Below, in pieces: positions 7,154 to 15,837 of a stretch of DNA of 64,000 nt; position 1 is the stretch's first letter; the number at the start of each line of letters is the position of its first letter. Made by a program: the position numbers and the translations under genes. The stretch is from Humibacter ginsenosidimutans. GTDB taxonomy: Bacteria; Actinomycetota; Actinomycetes; Actinomycetales; Microbacteriaceae. The DNA is taken from contig NZ_CP042305.1 of assembly GCF_007859675.1 (NCBI RefSeq), positions 62,001-126,000 on the forward strand, read 5' to 3'. The notes beneath the pieces are model-generated. The model was not told the origin of the DNA. It was given only the letters and a program-made list of their open reading frames with translations, and did no database searches.

Positions 7154-9307
7154 ATGCCGCACAACGGCGATCGCACCGCTCAGGCCAGCCGCCGTTCCGG
7201 CGCCCGCCATTCCAACAACGACGGGCTCATCCCGGTGCTCGCGCGCCGAGTGCGCGAGGTCGAGGCCAAGGCGGGAACGGGAAAGAAGCTCGGGCCGACC
7301 AACCGCACCAAGTTCCAGGTGATCGCGCTGCTCATGCGCGAGGAGCGCGCGCGTGCGAAGTCGGATGCCGCGCTCAGCGATGCGGCGCGCGCAGAGCAGC
7401 TCAAGCGGCTCGACGGCATCGCGACCATCCTCGCGAAGACCGCGGCACGCGACACCTCGCTGATCGCCCTGCTCGAGTCGACGTCCACGCCGAGTCCCGC
7501 TGCGCAGAAGATGCGCAGGGACTGGCTTCTCGAGTCGGGCGCCGAGCTCGAGCCAGACGACCTCATCATCACGACCGAGGTGCCGAAGCCGAAGCAAGAC
7601 GTTCTGCTCTCGCCCGAGCTGGCCCAGAAGCAGGTGATGCCGCAGTCCGTGCGCGCCCGCCAGCTGTCGAACCCGTTCCTCGCCCCCGACTTCGCGCTCG
7701 CGCAGCAGTCGTCTCCGTCGCCCCGTCGGCGCCTCGACTCGTGGGAGCTGCTCGGCCCGCTGTTCAAGTCGTTCGAATACGGCTCGGGCGGTCAGGCGGC
7801 CAGCATGGAGCTGCCGCCCGCGCCGAAGATCGACAGATACTCGCCTCCCGGCATGGAGCTCATGAAGCACCAGGCGAAGTTCGTGGAGTCGGTGCGCCTC
7901 GGGCACCGCAGCTTCCTCCTCGCCGACGAGCCGGGACTCGGCAAGACGGCGCAGTCGGTGCTCGCTGCGTCCGTCGCCGGCGCGTACCCGCTGCTCGCCG
8001 TGGTGCCCAACGTCGTGAAGATGAACTGGGCGCGGGAGGTGCAGCGGTGGACGCCGCATCGCAGGGCCACGGTCATCCACGGCGACGGCGAGGGGCTGGA
8101 TGCCTTCGCCGACGTCGTCATCGTCAACTACGAGGTGCTCGACCGACATCTCTCCTGGCTGTCGGAGCTCGGTTTCCGCGGCATGGTGGTCGACGAGGCG
8201 CACTTCATCAAGAACCTGCACTCGCAGCGGTCGCGCTACGTGCTGGGGCTTGCGGATGCCATCCGCCACTCGGTCTCGGACCCGCTGCTCATGGCGCTGA
8301 CCGGCACGCCGCTCATCAACGACATCGACGACTTCCGTGCGATCTGGCAGTTCCTCGGCTGGATCGACGGCACCAAGCCGACGGCCGAGCTGATGAGCAG
8401 GCTGGATGAGACGGAGCTCACGCCCGCAGACCCCGGCTTCTACACCGCGGCCAGGGGTGCCGTGATCGACATGGGCATCGTGCGCCGCAAGAAGATCGAC
8501 GTCGCCGCCGACCTGCCGTCGCGGCGGGTGGTCGACCTGCCCGTCGAACTCGACGACGAGCTCGGCCGCTCCGTCAAGGCGGCGGAGCGCGAACTCGCCG
8601 CCCGCCTCGTGCAGCGCTACCGCAGGGCCTTCGCCGCCGGAGTGGGCGAATCGTTCGCCGGCGACGACGACGAACGTCGCGAGCACCTCATCCGCATCGT
8701 CGCGCACGCCGAGCTCGAAGAGTCGAAGGGTCAGAAGACCGGCGAGAACGTCTTCACCATGGTGCGCAAGATCGGCCAGGCGAAGGCGTCGCTCGCGGCC
8801 GACTACGCCGCCCAGCTCGCGCGCTCGGTGGGCAAGGTGGTGTTCTTCGCCAAGCACATCGACGTGATGGATCAGGCTGAAGAGGCGTTCGCGTCGCGCG
8901 AGCTGCGTTCGGTGTCGATCCGCGGCGACCAGACCGCGATCGCGCGCCAGCGGGAGATCGACGCGTTCAACAACGATCCAGGGGTGTCGGTGGCCGTGTG
9001 CTCGCTCACGGCCGCGGGCGTCGGACTCAACCTGCAGGCGGCATCCAACGTGGTGCTCGCCGAGCTGAGCTGGACGGCCGCCGAGCAGACCCAGGCCATC
9101 GACCGCGTGCACCGCATCGGTCAGGAGGAGCCGGTCACGGCATGGCGCATCATCGCTGCGCAGACCATCGACGCGAAGATCGCCGAGCTCATCGACTCCA
9201 AGCAGTCGCTGGCACTGCGCGCTCTCGACGGCGTCGACATCGAGCCGGGATCCGCCGACTCCGTGCAGCTCGACGCGCTCATCTCGCTGCTGCGCGACGC
9301 GTTGTAG
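7154..9307 (+). CDS. SNF2-family DEAH helicase/ATPase
   Basis: A 717-residue protein. An N-terminal 200 residues without a recognised domain are followed by the SNF2 ATPase core: DEPGLGKTAQS (motif I), VVPNVVKMNW (Ia), VDEAH (II), ALTGTPLIN (III), then the helicase C lobe with VVFFAKHID, SLTAAGVGLNLQAAS (V) and QAIDRVHRIGQ (VI). The compact core resembles SMARCAL1/HepA-type remodelers that act on branched or stalled DNA. An AGGAGG site precedes the ATG. It has its own promoter, long leader and terminators and stands alone, so no partner or defence-system role can be inferred. Confidence 0.92.
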   Translation: MPHNGDRTAQASRRSGARHSNNDGLIPVLARRVREVEAKAGTGKKLGPTNRTKFQVIALLMREERARAKSDAALSDAARAEQLKRLDGIATILAKTAARDTSLIALLESTSTPSPAAQKMRRDWLLESGAELEPDDLIITTEVPKPKQDVLLSPELAQKQVMPQSVRARQLSNPFLAPDFALAQQSSPSPRRRLDSWELLGPLFKSFEYGSGGQAASMELPPAPKIDRYSPPGMELMKHQAKFVESVRLGHRSFLLADEPGLGKTAQSVLAASVAGAYPLLAVVPNVVKMNWAREVQRWTPHRRATVIHGDGEGLDAFADVVIVNYEVLDRHLSWLSELGFRGMVVDEAHFIKNLHSQRSRYVLGLADAIRHSVSDPLLMALTGTPLINDIDDFRAIWQFLGWIDGTKPTAELMSRLDETELTPADPGFYTAARGAVIDMGIVRRKKIDVAADLPSRRVVDLPVELDDELGRSVKAAERELAARLVQRYRRAFAAGVGESFAGDDDERREHLIRIVAHAELEESKGQKTGENVFTMVRKIGQAKASLAADYAAQLARSVGKVVFFAKHIDVMDQAEEAFASRELRSVSIRGDQTAIARQREIDAFNNDPGVSVAVCSLTAAGVGLNLQAASNVVLAELSWTAAEQTQAIDRVHRIGQEEPVTAWRIIAAQTIDAKIAELIDSKQSLALRALDGVDIEPGSADSVQLDALISLLRDAL

Positions 9308-9327
9308 AGCCAAGCGTTCGACGTCGA

Positions 9328-9362
9328 GCCGTCTCTCACCTCCGACCAGGGCGAGAGGCGGC
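9328..9362 (+). terminator. hairpin after the SNF2 gene
   Basis: GCCGTCTCTC pairs with GAGAGGCGGC (one G-T pair) across a 15-base loop. There is no T run, and the right arm touches the next promoter, so termination is plausible but not certain. Confidence 0.45.
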
Positions 9363-9393
9363 TTGACCTTGACGGTGCGTCAGGGCAGATCGT
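9363..9393 (+). promoter_or_regulatory. MerR-type promoter/operator
   Basis: TTGACC (9363-9368) overlaps a near-palindrome CCTTGAC-N4-GTCAGGG lying between the -35 and a weak -10 near 9388. Long-spacer promoters with this kind of dyad are the standard target of MerR-family activators. The regulator itself is not in the window. Confidence 0.55.
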
Positions 9394-9400
9394 GGAGCGC

Positions 9401-9856
9401 ATGAGCGATTTCTACAACGCGATCGAACTGAGCCCCGTGCCAGCACCCGGTCCCGACGCCGTGGCGCCGGAGCCGTTCCACGGCATCTATGGGATGCCGG
9501 TGTTCGTCACGATCCCGACGCCCGACCTTGCGGCATCCCTCGAGTTCTGGACGCGCGGGCTGGGGTTCTTCGAACTGTTCAGCGTTCCTGGGCGACTCGT
9601 GCACCTTCGTCGCTGGGCCTTCCAGGACGTGCTCCTGGTGCCGGCCGCGACGGAATCCGGTGGGCTGCCCGCGCTCAGCGTCGGCTTCGCGTGCGTGTTG
9701 AACCAGCTCGACGCCGTCGTCACGGCATGTCGCACCGTCGGCGGGGGGACCGTGAGCGATCCGCACGACACACCGTGGAACACACGAGACGTCGAGATCA
9801 TCACCCCCGAGAAGGCGCGAGTCGTCTTCACCGCGGCGAAGGAGCTCGACGCGTAG
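9401..9856 (+). CDS. VOC-superfamily (glyoxalase/bleomycin resistance fold) protein
   Basis: A 151-residue protein with a VOC pattern: MPVFVTIPTPDLAASLEFWT at about residues 30-50, then the beta-rich WAFQDVLLVPA and the closing VEIITPEKARVVFTAA. It may bind a metal or a small hydrophobic ligand; the substrate is unknown. The ATG at 9401 starts MSDFYNAI; a GTG nine bases upstream is in frame but has no better support. The gene sits under a MerR-type promoter, which fits a resistance or detoxification role. Confidence 0.82.
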   Translation: MSDFYNAIELSPVPAPGPDAVAPEPFHGIYGMPVFVTIPTPDLAASLEFWTRGLGFFELFSVPGRLVHLRRWAFQDVLLVPAATESGGLPALSVGFACVLNQLDAVVTACRTVGGGTVSDPHDTPWNTRDVEIITPEKARVVFTAAKELDA

Positions 9857-9858
9857 TC

Positions 9859-10080
9859 CTATTCGTCGTCGGGTTCGTCGTCGAAGACCACGATCCGATC
9901 TTCGTCGGGGAACTCGTCGTCGATGTCATCGAGTTCGTCATCGTCGATCAGGCGATCGTCGTCGTCTTCGAGGCCCGCGATCTCGTCGAGCTCCGGTTCG
10001 TAGTCGCCCTCTTGAGCGGCGGCGAATTCGTCGAAGTCCGCGTCGGAATCCTCGGGCCGTGCGTCGCTGTGCTCGGTCAT
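9859..10080 (-). CDS. very acidic small protein of unknown function
   Basis: A 73-residue protein of which 37 residues are Asp or Glu and only three are Arg. It has runs such as DDDDRLIDDDELDDIDDEF and a C-terminal RIVVFDDEPDDE. It converges with the VOC gene, with two bases between the stops. It is likely disordered in part and might mimic nucleic acid or bind cations. I do not recognise the family. The clean start MTEHSD and absence of rare codons support a real gene; the open frame extends further upstream only as a shadow of genes on the other strand. Confidence 0.65.
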   Translation of the reverse strand: MTEHSDARPEDSDADFDEFAAAQEGDYEPELDEIAGLEDDDDRLIDDDELDDIDDEFPDEDRIVVFDDEPDDE

Positions 10081-10203
10081 GCTGTCAGGGTAACGCCGCA
10101 TCCGCTCGCGTCCCAGGGGTTCGTGCGCAAAGAATTGGCGACGAACGGGCGTCATCCATCGCCGGGCACGGCTCCGCTCCGGCACCTGCGCAAGACTGGG
10201 ACG

Positions 10204-10869
10204 ATGAGCAAGCACGGCACGACGAGCATCGAGATCGAGCGCAAGTACGACGTCACGGGCGAGGCGGGCGAGCCGGCCTTCGTGGGGGTCGGGCCGATCG
10301 CGGTGATCGAAGTGCCGGAGATCCGGGAACTGGATGCCGTCTACTACGACACCGCTGACCTCTCCCTTGCGCACGCCCACGTCGCGCTGCGCCGCAGGGA
10401 AGGCGGACCCGACGCGGGGTGGCACATCAAGCGCGACGCGGGCGAAGGTCGCACGGAGCAGCACTGGGCCCTGGGCGAGGACGACCGCGACGAGAACGGG
10501 ACGGGCGCAGGCGGGGGCGGTCGGGCATCCGTTCCCGAATGGGTCGCCGACGAGGTGCGCGAACTGATCGGCGACGGCGAGCTGCATCCCGTCGCCAGGG
10601 TGCGCAACCACCGGGTGGTGAGCCGGCTGCTGGATGCCGCCGGCTACCCGGTCGCGGAGTTCTGCGATGATCACGTGACCGGCGAGAACCTCGGCACGGG
10701 CGGCGCGGAGACCTGGCGGGAGTGGGAGGTCGAACTGTCGGCGGCAGCACCCGACAGCCGGCGAGGGCGCACCGAACTGCTCGACGGGCTCGAAGCGGCC
10801 GTGCTGGCAGCGGGTGCGGCGCCTGCGTCGAGCTCCTCCAAGCTGGAACGTGCGCTGCGCGCGGGATGA
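10204..10869 (+). CDS. CYTH domain protein
   Basis: A 221-residue protein beginning with the CYTH signature ExExK (IEIERKYDV) followed by YYDTADLSLAHAHVALRRR, WHIKRD and a late EWEVEL, all strands of the triphosphate tunnel fold. Members hydrolyse triphosphates such as tripolyphosphate or thiamine triphosphate, or make cyclic AMP. The C-terminus SSSSKLERAL is typical of the bacterial CYTH group. No CHAD domain is fused. AAGACT-N6-ATG suggests a leaderless start with a weak -10. Confidence 0.88.
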   Translation: MSKHGTTSIEIERKYDVTGEAGEPAFVGVGPIAVIEVPEIRELDAVYYDTADLSLAHAHVALRRREGGPDAGWHIKRDAGEGRTEQHWALGEDDRDENGTGAGGGGRASVPEWVADEVRELIGDGELHPVARVRNHRVVSRLLDAAGYPVAEFCDDHVTGENLGTGGAETWREWEVELSAAAPDSRRGRTELLDGLEAAVLAAGAAPASSSSKLERALRAG

Positions 10870-10876
10870 CCGTGCG

Positions 10877-10902
10877 ACGGCGCCCGTGGCGAGCGCCGTT
10901 TT
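10877..10902 (+). terminator. intrinsic terminator after the CYTH gene
   Basis: ACGGCGC pairs with GCGCCGT across nine bases and is followed by TTTT. Confidence 0.7.
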
Positions 10903-10936
10903 GGTGCCGCCGACGGCATCCGGCATGATCATTGAA

Positions 10937-10950
10937 GTATCGGCCGATAC
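10937..10950. promoter_or_regulatory. 14-bp perfect palindrome in the pfkA promoter region
   Basis: GTATCGGCCGATAC lies 55 bases before pfkA, just downstream of a TTGAAG that could act as -35. A third GTATCG follows at 10957. It is a likely operator. Confidence 0.4.
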
Positions 10951-11004
10951 AGCGGCGTATCGACGTGCAAACAGACGTGTCCCTGTATGTGCGAAAGAGG
11001 CGTA

Positions 11005-12036
11005 ATGAAAATCGGCATCCTCACGTCCGGCGGCGACTGCCCCGGCCTGAACGCAGTCATCCGCGGAGCCGTGCTGAAGGGCGACCGCGTCTACGGTGAC
11101 GAGTTCGTCGGGTTCCGCTACGGCTGGCGTGGCGTCGTCGAGGGCGACATGGTGCCGCTCGACCGGCACACCGTGCGCGGCCTTTCCAGGCAGGGCGGAA
11201 CCATCCTCGGCTCCAGTCGCACCAATCCCTTCGAGGGCGAGGGCGGCGGTCCCGAGAACATCCAGCGCATGATGGACGTCAACGGCATCGACGCCATGAT
11301 CGCCATCGGCGGCGAGGGCACCCTCACCGCGGCCCGTCGCCTGGTCGACGAGGGCGGCATCAACGTGATCGGCGTGCCGAAGACCATCGACAACGACCTC
11401 GCCGCCACCGACTACTCCTTCGGTTTCGACACCGCCGTCGAGATCGCCACCGAGGCCATCGACCGGCTGCGCACCACGGCAGAGTCGCACCAGCGTTGCA
11501 TGATCGTCGAGGTCATGGGCCGTCACGTCGGCTGGATCGCCCTGCACTCCGGCATGGCGGGCGGCGCGCACGCCATCCTGATCCCCGAGCGTCCGCAGTC
11601 GATCGAGCAGATCTGCGAGTGGGTGCTGCACGTGCGCGACCGCGGGCGCGCGCCCGTCGTCGTGGTCTCCGAGGGCTTCCATCTCGACACCATGGAAGAG
11701 GCGCACTCGCACAAGGGCCTCGACGCGTTCAATCGCCCGCGGCTCGGCGGCATCGGCGAGCTGCTCGCGCCGATGATCGAGGAGCGCACCGGCATCGAGT
11801 CGCGTGCAACCGTCATCGGCCACATCCAGCGCGGAGGCGTGCCCAGCGCCTACGACCGAGTGCTCGCCACCCGACTCGGCATCGCCGCGGTCGACGCCGC
11901 GCAGACCAGACAGTGGGGCTCGATGGTCTCGCTGAAGGGCACCGACGTCGAGATCGTGTCGATCGCCGACGCCACCGGCGGTCTCAACACCGTGCCCGAC
12001 TACCGCTACGACGAAGCGGCAGTGCTGTTTGGCTGA
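11005..12036 (+). CDS. pfkA: 6-phosphofructokinase
   Basis: A 343-residue phosphofructokinase that phosphorylates fructose 6-phosphate in glycolysis. Motifs: ILTSGGDCPGLNAVIRG (nucleotide loop), GGEGTLTAA, the catalytic PKTIDNDL, MGRHVGWIA and a late GHIQRGG. The glycine in GGEG favours ATP, while the lysine in PKTIDND is the residue seen in PPi-dependent enzymes; this combination marks the actinobacterial mixed group, which is usually ATP-dependent. The ATG AAA start is chosen over an ATG 18 bases upstream because MKIGILTSGG is the normal N-terminus. The stop overlaps the start of the next gene. Confidence 0.95.
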   Translation: MKIGILTSGGDCPGLNAVIRGAVLKGDRVYGDEFVGFRYGWRGVVEGDMVPLDRHTVRGLSRQGGTILGSSRTNPFEGEGGGPENIQRMMDVNGIDAMIAIGGEGTLTAARRLVDEGGINVIGVPKTIDNDLAATDYSFGFDTAVEIATEAIDRLRTTAESHQRCMIVEVMGRHVGWIALHSGMAGGAHAILIPERPQSIEQICEWVLHVRDRGRAPVVVVSEGFHLDTMEEAHSHKGLDAFNRPRLGGIGELLAPMIEERTGIESRATVIGHIQRGGVPSAYDRVLATRLGIAAVDAAQTRQWGSMVSLKGTDVEIVSIADATGGLNTVPDYRYDEAAVLFG

Positions 12037-12559
12037 CGTGAGCGAATCCTGGCGACCGGTGGTCGCGGCGCTCGCCGACGACGATGTTCGTGTCGTGTAC
12101 AGCCGGCTGGTGCTGGGGGAGGGCATCGAGGATGCCATGGGCGGCGTGCCCGCGAAGAAGCGCGAGCGGGTGCTCCGCTCGCTGCGGAACGCCGGGCTCG
12201 TGGCGAACGTCGAGAACAGCGGAGCGAGCGTGGCGGCGGCGCCGTTCGCAGGCATCCTCGCCGCCTCACCTGTGCAGAAGGCGGAGGGCGTCGAGAAGTT
12301 CCTCAAAGACGGGCGCATCGACCGGTATCCGATGGGCGCGGCAGAGCGGCATGCGCTCTTGCTGCACGTGGCGGAGCATGCCTTCCGACCCGGTGAAGAG
12401 CTCAGCGAGGCCCAGGTGAACGAGCGGCTTCGCGTGTTCACCGACGACCACGTGACGGCCAGGCGCTATCTCGTCGACGTCGGCATTCTCGAGCGCACCC
12501 GCTCGGGTACCTCGTACGCGCTCAGTCCGCAGCGAGCGGAGCCCATCGTCACCGAGTGA
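12029..12559 (+). CDS. DUF2087 domain protein, possible transcription regulator
   Basis: A 176-residue protein. The N-terminal half looks like a winged-helix (RERVLRSLRNAGLV) and the C-terminal half, from KFLKDGRIDRYPMG to YLVDVGILERT, is the DUF2087 domain often found in small bacterial regulators. The TTG start overlaps the pfkA stop; an alternative GTG at 12038 comes just after it. Coupling to pfkA suggests a cotranscribed role, but none is known. Confidence 0.78.
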   Translation: MADVSESWRPVVAALADDDVRVVYSRLVLGEGIEDAMGGVPAKKRERVLRSLRNAGLVANVENSGASVAAAPFAGILAASPVQKAEGVEKFLKDGRIDRYPMGAAERHALLLHVAEHAFRPGEELSEAQVNERLRVFTDDHVTARRYLVDVGILERTRSGTSYALSPQRAEPIVTE

Positions 12560-12677
12560 CGCCCGGCACGTCGAGCCGCCACCGCGAGCACGATTCATGC
12601 CGTACCCGGCCTCATGGCGCATTCCCGGTCGTCGGGCAGGGACTGCGCCTGAATTGTGGGCGGCGCGGGTGGGTCGG

Positions 12678-14813
12678 TCAGCTCAGGCCCAGCACGTCGA
12701 GCAGCCAGGCCAGCTCGAACGCGCGCTCGCGCCACGAGTTGTAGCGTCCGCTGACGCCGCCGTGCCCGGCCGACATCTCGATCTTCAGCAGCACGGGTGC
12801 GCCGGCGGCACGCAGCCGCGCCACCCACTTCGCAGGCTCGACATACAGCACGCGCGTGTCGTTGAGGCTCGTGACGGCGAGGATGCGCGGATACCCGCTC
12901 GCGTCATCGGCGACGTTCTCGTAGGGCGTGTACGACTTCATGTAGTCGTACACCTCCTTCTCGTGCAGCGGGTCGCCCCACTCGTCCCACTCGATCACCG
13001 TCAGCGGCAGGTCGGGATCGAGGATGCTCGTCAGCGCGTCGACGAACGGCACATCGGCCAGAATGCCCGCGAACAGCTCAGGAGCGAGGTTCGCCACAGC
13101 ACCCATCAGCAGCCCGCCGGCGCTGCCTCCCTCGGCCACCATTCGATCGGGCCGGGTCCATCCGCCGTCGACGAGGTGCCGGGCGCACGCGACGAAGTCG
13201 GTGAACGTGGTGCGTTTGCGGGTGAGCTTGCCCTCCTCATACCAGTGCCTGCCGAGCTCGCCGCCGCCGCGCACGTGCGCGATGGCGAACACGACGCCGC
13301 GGTCGAGCAGCGACAGCCTGGCGACCGAGACCGCGGGGTCGATGCTGTGCTCGTACGACCCGTAGCCGTACAGCTCCAGCGGTGCGGGCTCGCCGGGGGT
13401 GACGAGGTCTCGACGATAGACGAGCGAGATCGGCACCAGGGTGCCGTCGTCGGCACGCGCCCACTCGCGACGCTGCTCGTAGGCGCTCGGGTCGTAGCCG
13501 CCGAGCACCTCCTGCTGCTTGAGCACACGCAGCTCGTCTGCGGTGCCCGCCTTCTCCGGCGACCAGTCGTACACGGTCGAGGGCGTCACCAGCGACCCGT
13601 AGCCGAGCCGCACCGTCGGCTGCGTCCACTCCGGGTTGCCCGCCACCCCGACCGTGAACAACGGCTCGTCGAACTCGAGCTCGCGCGGTTCGGCGTAGCC
13701 CTGCCGGGTGATCTCGAGCGCGGCGACGCGGGTGAGCGCCTGCCTGCGGTACTCGACGACGATGCGGGAGGCGAAGGCATCCACCGACTCCAGACGCACG
13801 CCCTTGTGGTGGGCGATGACGACCCTGCGCTCGCCCTGCGGTTCTGACGCCGCGACGTCGACGAGCTCGAAGTCTTCGGCGCCGTCGTTGTGCACGATGA
13901 GCAGACGGTCGTCACCCGCGACGATCGCGTGCTCGACGTCGTACTCGACGCCCTCGTGCCGCGGCCACACCACGAACGGCTCGGCCGTCGGGTCGGCTGC
14001 CGGGATCAGCCGCGACTCGCCGGTCACCGACGACCCGATGCCGATCTCGATGAAGCCGCGGCTGCGCATGACGCCGACGCCCACCCAGAAGCGCTCGTCG
14101 TCTTCGTGGTGCACGACGGCGTCGGAGTCCGCGTCGGTTCCGAGCTCGTGCCGCCAGATGGTGTCCGGACGCCAGGCGTCGTCGACGGTGGCGTAGAAGG
14201 CGTAACGGCCGTCGGGGGAGAGCACGGCACCCGCCGACGTGTCGGGAACCTCGTCGTCGAGGTCGGCCCCTGTGTCCAGATCGCGCACGCGCAACGTGTA
14301 CCGCTCGTCGCCGACGGTGTCGATCGCGTAGAGCAGCCGCGTGCCGTCGGCGCTCACGTCGAAGGTGCCGAGTCGGAAGAACTCGTGGCCCTCCGCCTCC
14401 TTGTTCGTGTCGAACAGCACCTGCTCGCCCGGCAGGGCAGGCGACGTCGCGTCGACCTCCGCGACGGCGGGCGGCATCCAGTCGTCGACGCCCGTGATGG
14501 GTGCACGGCAGTGCACTCCGTACTGGCGACCCTCGAACGAGCGCGAGTAGTACCACCAGCCCCCCTCGCGCATCGGCACCGACAGATCGGTCTCTTTCGT
14601 GCGCGAACGGATCTCCTCGAACACCTTCTCGCGCAGGGGCTCCAGGTGCTGCAGCTGCGTCTGCGTATAGCCGTTCTCCGCCTCCAGGTGCGCGATGACC
14701 TCTGGATCGTCCTTGTCGCGCAGCCACTCGTAGTCGTCGACGACGACGTCGCCGTGCACGATCCTCTCGTGCGGCCGGCGCGGTGCGATCGGAGGGGTGG
14801 GACTCTGCGACAT
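12678..14813 (-). CDS. ptrB: S9-family oligopeptidase (oligopeptidase B type)
   Basis: A 711-residue serine peptidase. An N-terminal seven-bladed propeller (about residues 60-430) is followed by an alpha/beta hydrolase domain with the nucleophile in GGSAGG (Ser564), an Asp in the SLNDTRV region and the His in SAGHGG (His684). The N-terminus DDYEWLRDKDDPEV is typical of oligopeptidase B and prolyl oligopeptidases. It probably cleaves short peptides in the cytoplasm; specificity for Lys/Arg is inferred from the family. The ATG at 14813 lies six bases from TACGGT, so it seems leaderless; an upstream in-frame extension is shadow. Confidence 0.9.
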   Translation of the reverse strand: MSQSPTPPIAPRRPHERIVHGDVVVDDYEWLRDKDDPEVIAHLEAENGYTQTQLQHLEPLREKVFEEIRSRTKETDLSVPMREGGWWYYSRSFEGRQYGVHCRAPITGVDDWMPPAVAEVDATSPALPGEQVLFDTNKEAEGHEFFRLGTFDVSADGTRLLYAIDTVGDERYTLRVRDLDTGADLDDEVPDTSAGAVLSPDGRYAFYATVDDAWRPDTIWRHELGTDADSDAVVHHEDDERFWVGVGVMRSRGFIEIGIGSSVTGESRLIPAADPTAEPFVVWPRHEGVEYDVEHAIVAGDDRLLIVHNDGAEDFELVDVAASEPQGERRVVIAHHKGVRLESVDAFASRIVVEYRRQALTRVAALEITRQGYAEPRELEFDEPLFTVGVAGNPEWTQPTVRLGYGSLVTPSTVYDWSPEKAGTADELRVLKQQEVLGGYDPSAYEQRREWARADDGTLVPISLVYRRDLVTPGEPAPLELYGYGSYEHSIDPAVSVARLSLLDRGVVFAIAHVRGGGELGRHWYEEGKLTRKRTTFTDFVACARHLVDGGWTRPDRMVAEGGSAGGLLMGAVANLAPELFAGILADVPFVDALTSILDPDLPLTVIEWDEWGDPLHEKEVYDYMKSYTPYENVADDASGYPRILAVTSLNDTRVLYVEPAKWVARLRAAGAPVLLKIEMSAGHGGVSGRYNSWRERAFELAWLLDVLGLS

Positions 14814-14819
14814 GGCTCC

Positions 14820-14825
14820 ACCGTA
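14820..14825 (-). promoter_or_regulatory. -10 element for the S9 peptidase gene, leaderless
   Basis: Minus-strand TACGGT-N6-ATG. Confidence 0.5.
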
Positions 14826-14947
14826 CTGGCCGCGCGACGGCATCTGTGAACGGTGCTCACCGGGTGCCACGACTGGTGCCGTGAGGCTGGGCGCGGGGCG
14901 TCGCAAGCGGTGCGCTCGCGGGCGATGCGGATATCTGCGCCGGTTTG

Positions 14948-14953
14948 TAGCCT
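14948..14953 (+). promoter_or_regulatory. -10 element for the aldo/keto reductase gene, leaderless
   Basis: TAGCCT-N6-ATG; no Shine-Dalgarno sequence is present. Confidence 0.55.
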
Positions 14954-14959
14954 GGGGCG

Positions 14960-15796
14960 ATGGAGATTCCGCAGCGCGCACTCAACGACGGCACGAGCAT
15001 CCCGGCACTCGGGTTCGGCACCTATCCGCTGAAGGGCGACGAGGGGGAGCGGGCGGTGGCCTCGGCCATCGAGGCCGGCTACCGGCTGCTCGACACCGCT
15101 GTCAACTACGCGAACGAGGATGCCGTGGGCCGTGGCATGCGGGCATCCGGCCTCGACCGTGCTCAGCTGGTGGTGCAGACGAAGCTCCCGGGCAGACACC
15201 ACGGATACGACGAGACCCTCGCGTCGTTCGAGGCGTCGCGCCGCGCGCTCGGCATCGACACCATCGACGTGTACCTCATCCACTGGCCGAACCCGAGCGT
15301 CGACAGGTACCTCGACTCGTTCAAGGCGATGATCGACCTGCGCGACCGCGGCCTGGTGCGCTCCATCGGCGTCTCGAACTTCACCGAGGAGTTCCTGCTG
15401 CGACTGCAGCGCGAGACCGGCGAGCTTCCCGCCGTGAACCAGGTGGAGCTGCACCCGTACTTCCCGCAGGAGAAGCTGCGCGCGTTCCACGACGAGCACG
15501 GCATCGTGACCGAGGCGTGGAGCCCGCTGGGCAAGAACTCGCCCGTGCTCTCCGAGCAGGCGGTCACCGCAGCCGCCGCGGCGCACGGGGTCACGCCCGC
15601 CCAGGTCGTGCTGCGCTGGCACGTGCAGCTGGGATCGGTGCCACTGCCCAAGTCGGCCACGCCGCAGCGCCAGCGCGAGAACCTCGACGTCTTCGGATTC
15701 GCGCTGAGCGACGACGAGGTCGCGGCGATCACCGCACTGGGCCGGGCGAGCGGGCGACTGTTCGACGGCGACCCGAACCACCACGAAGAGCAGTAG
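14960..15796 (+). CDS. aldo/keto reductase (2,5-diketo-D-gluconate reductase type)
   Basis: A 278-residue NADPH-dependent reductase with the full AKR tetrad: Asp and Tyr in LDTAVNYANE, Lys in VQTKLPG and His in LIHWPNP. GVSNFTEEFL and the NQVELHPYF strand match the bacterial DkgA/B branch. It reduces small carbonyl compounds such as methylglyoxal or ketoacids; the natural substrate is unknown. Contrast the tetrad-less AKR at 58.9 kb. The methyltransferase gene follows 41 bases downstream. Confidence 0.93.
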   Translation: MEIPQRALNDGTSIPALGFGTYPLKGDEGERAVASAIEAGYRLLDTAVNYANEDAVGRGMRASGLDRAQLVVQTKLPGRHHGYDETLASFEASRRALGIDTIDVYLIHWPNPSVDRYLDSFKAMIDLRDRGLVRSIGVSNFTEEFLLRLQRETGELPAVNQVELHPYFPQEKLRAFHDEHGIVTEAWSPLGKNSPVLSEQAVTAAAAAHGVTPAQVVLRWHVQLGSVPLPKSATPQRQRENLDVFGFALSDDEVAAITALGRASGRLFDGDPNHHEEQ

Positions 15797-15837
15797 CGGC
15801 AGGGAAGAGACCGCGCAGAAGCGAGGGGAAGCACACG

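Noticed and set aside
7154..9307. SNF2 helicase as part of a DISARM-like or other defence system
   Set aside because: No methyltransferase, DUF1998, phospholipase D or nuclease partner flanks it.
6545..9313. Open frame of 922 codons on the minus strand opposite the SNF2 helicase gene
   Set aside because: Arg/Leu/Asp-rich shadow of a clear gene; no domain or ribosome site.
11005..12036. PPi-dependent phosphofructokinase
   Set aside because: The lysine in PKTIDND fits, but the GGEG glycine favours ATP.
9859..12441. Open frame of 860 codons on the minus strand opposite the CYTH and pfkA genes
   Set aside because: Lies opposite well-identified genes, has the biased composition of a GC-rich shadow frame and no domain; only its last 73 codons, free of overlap, are accepted.
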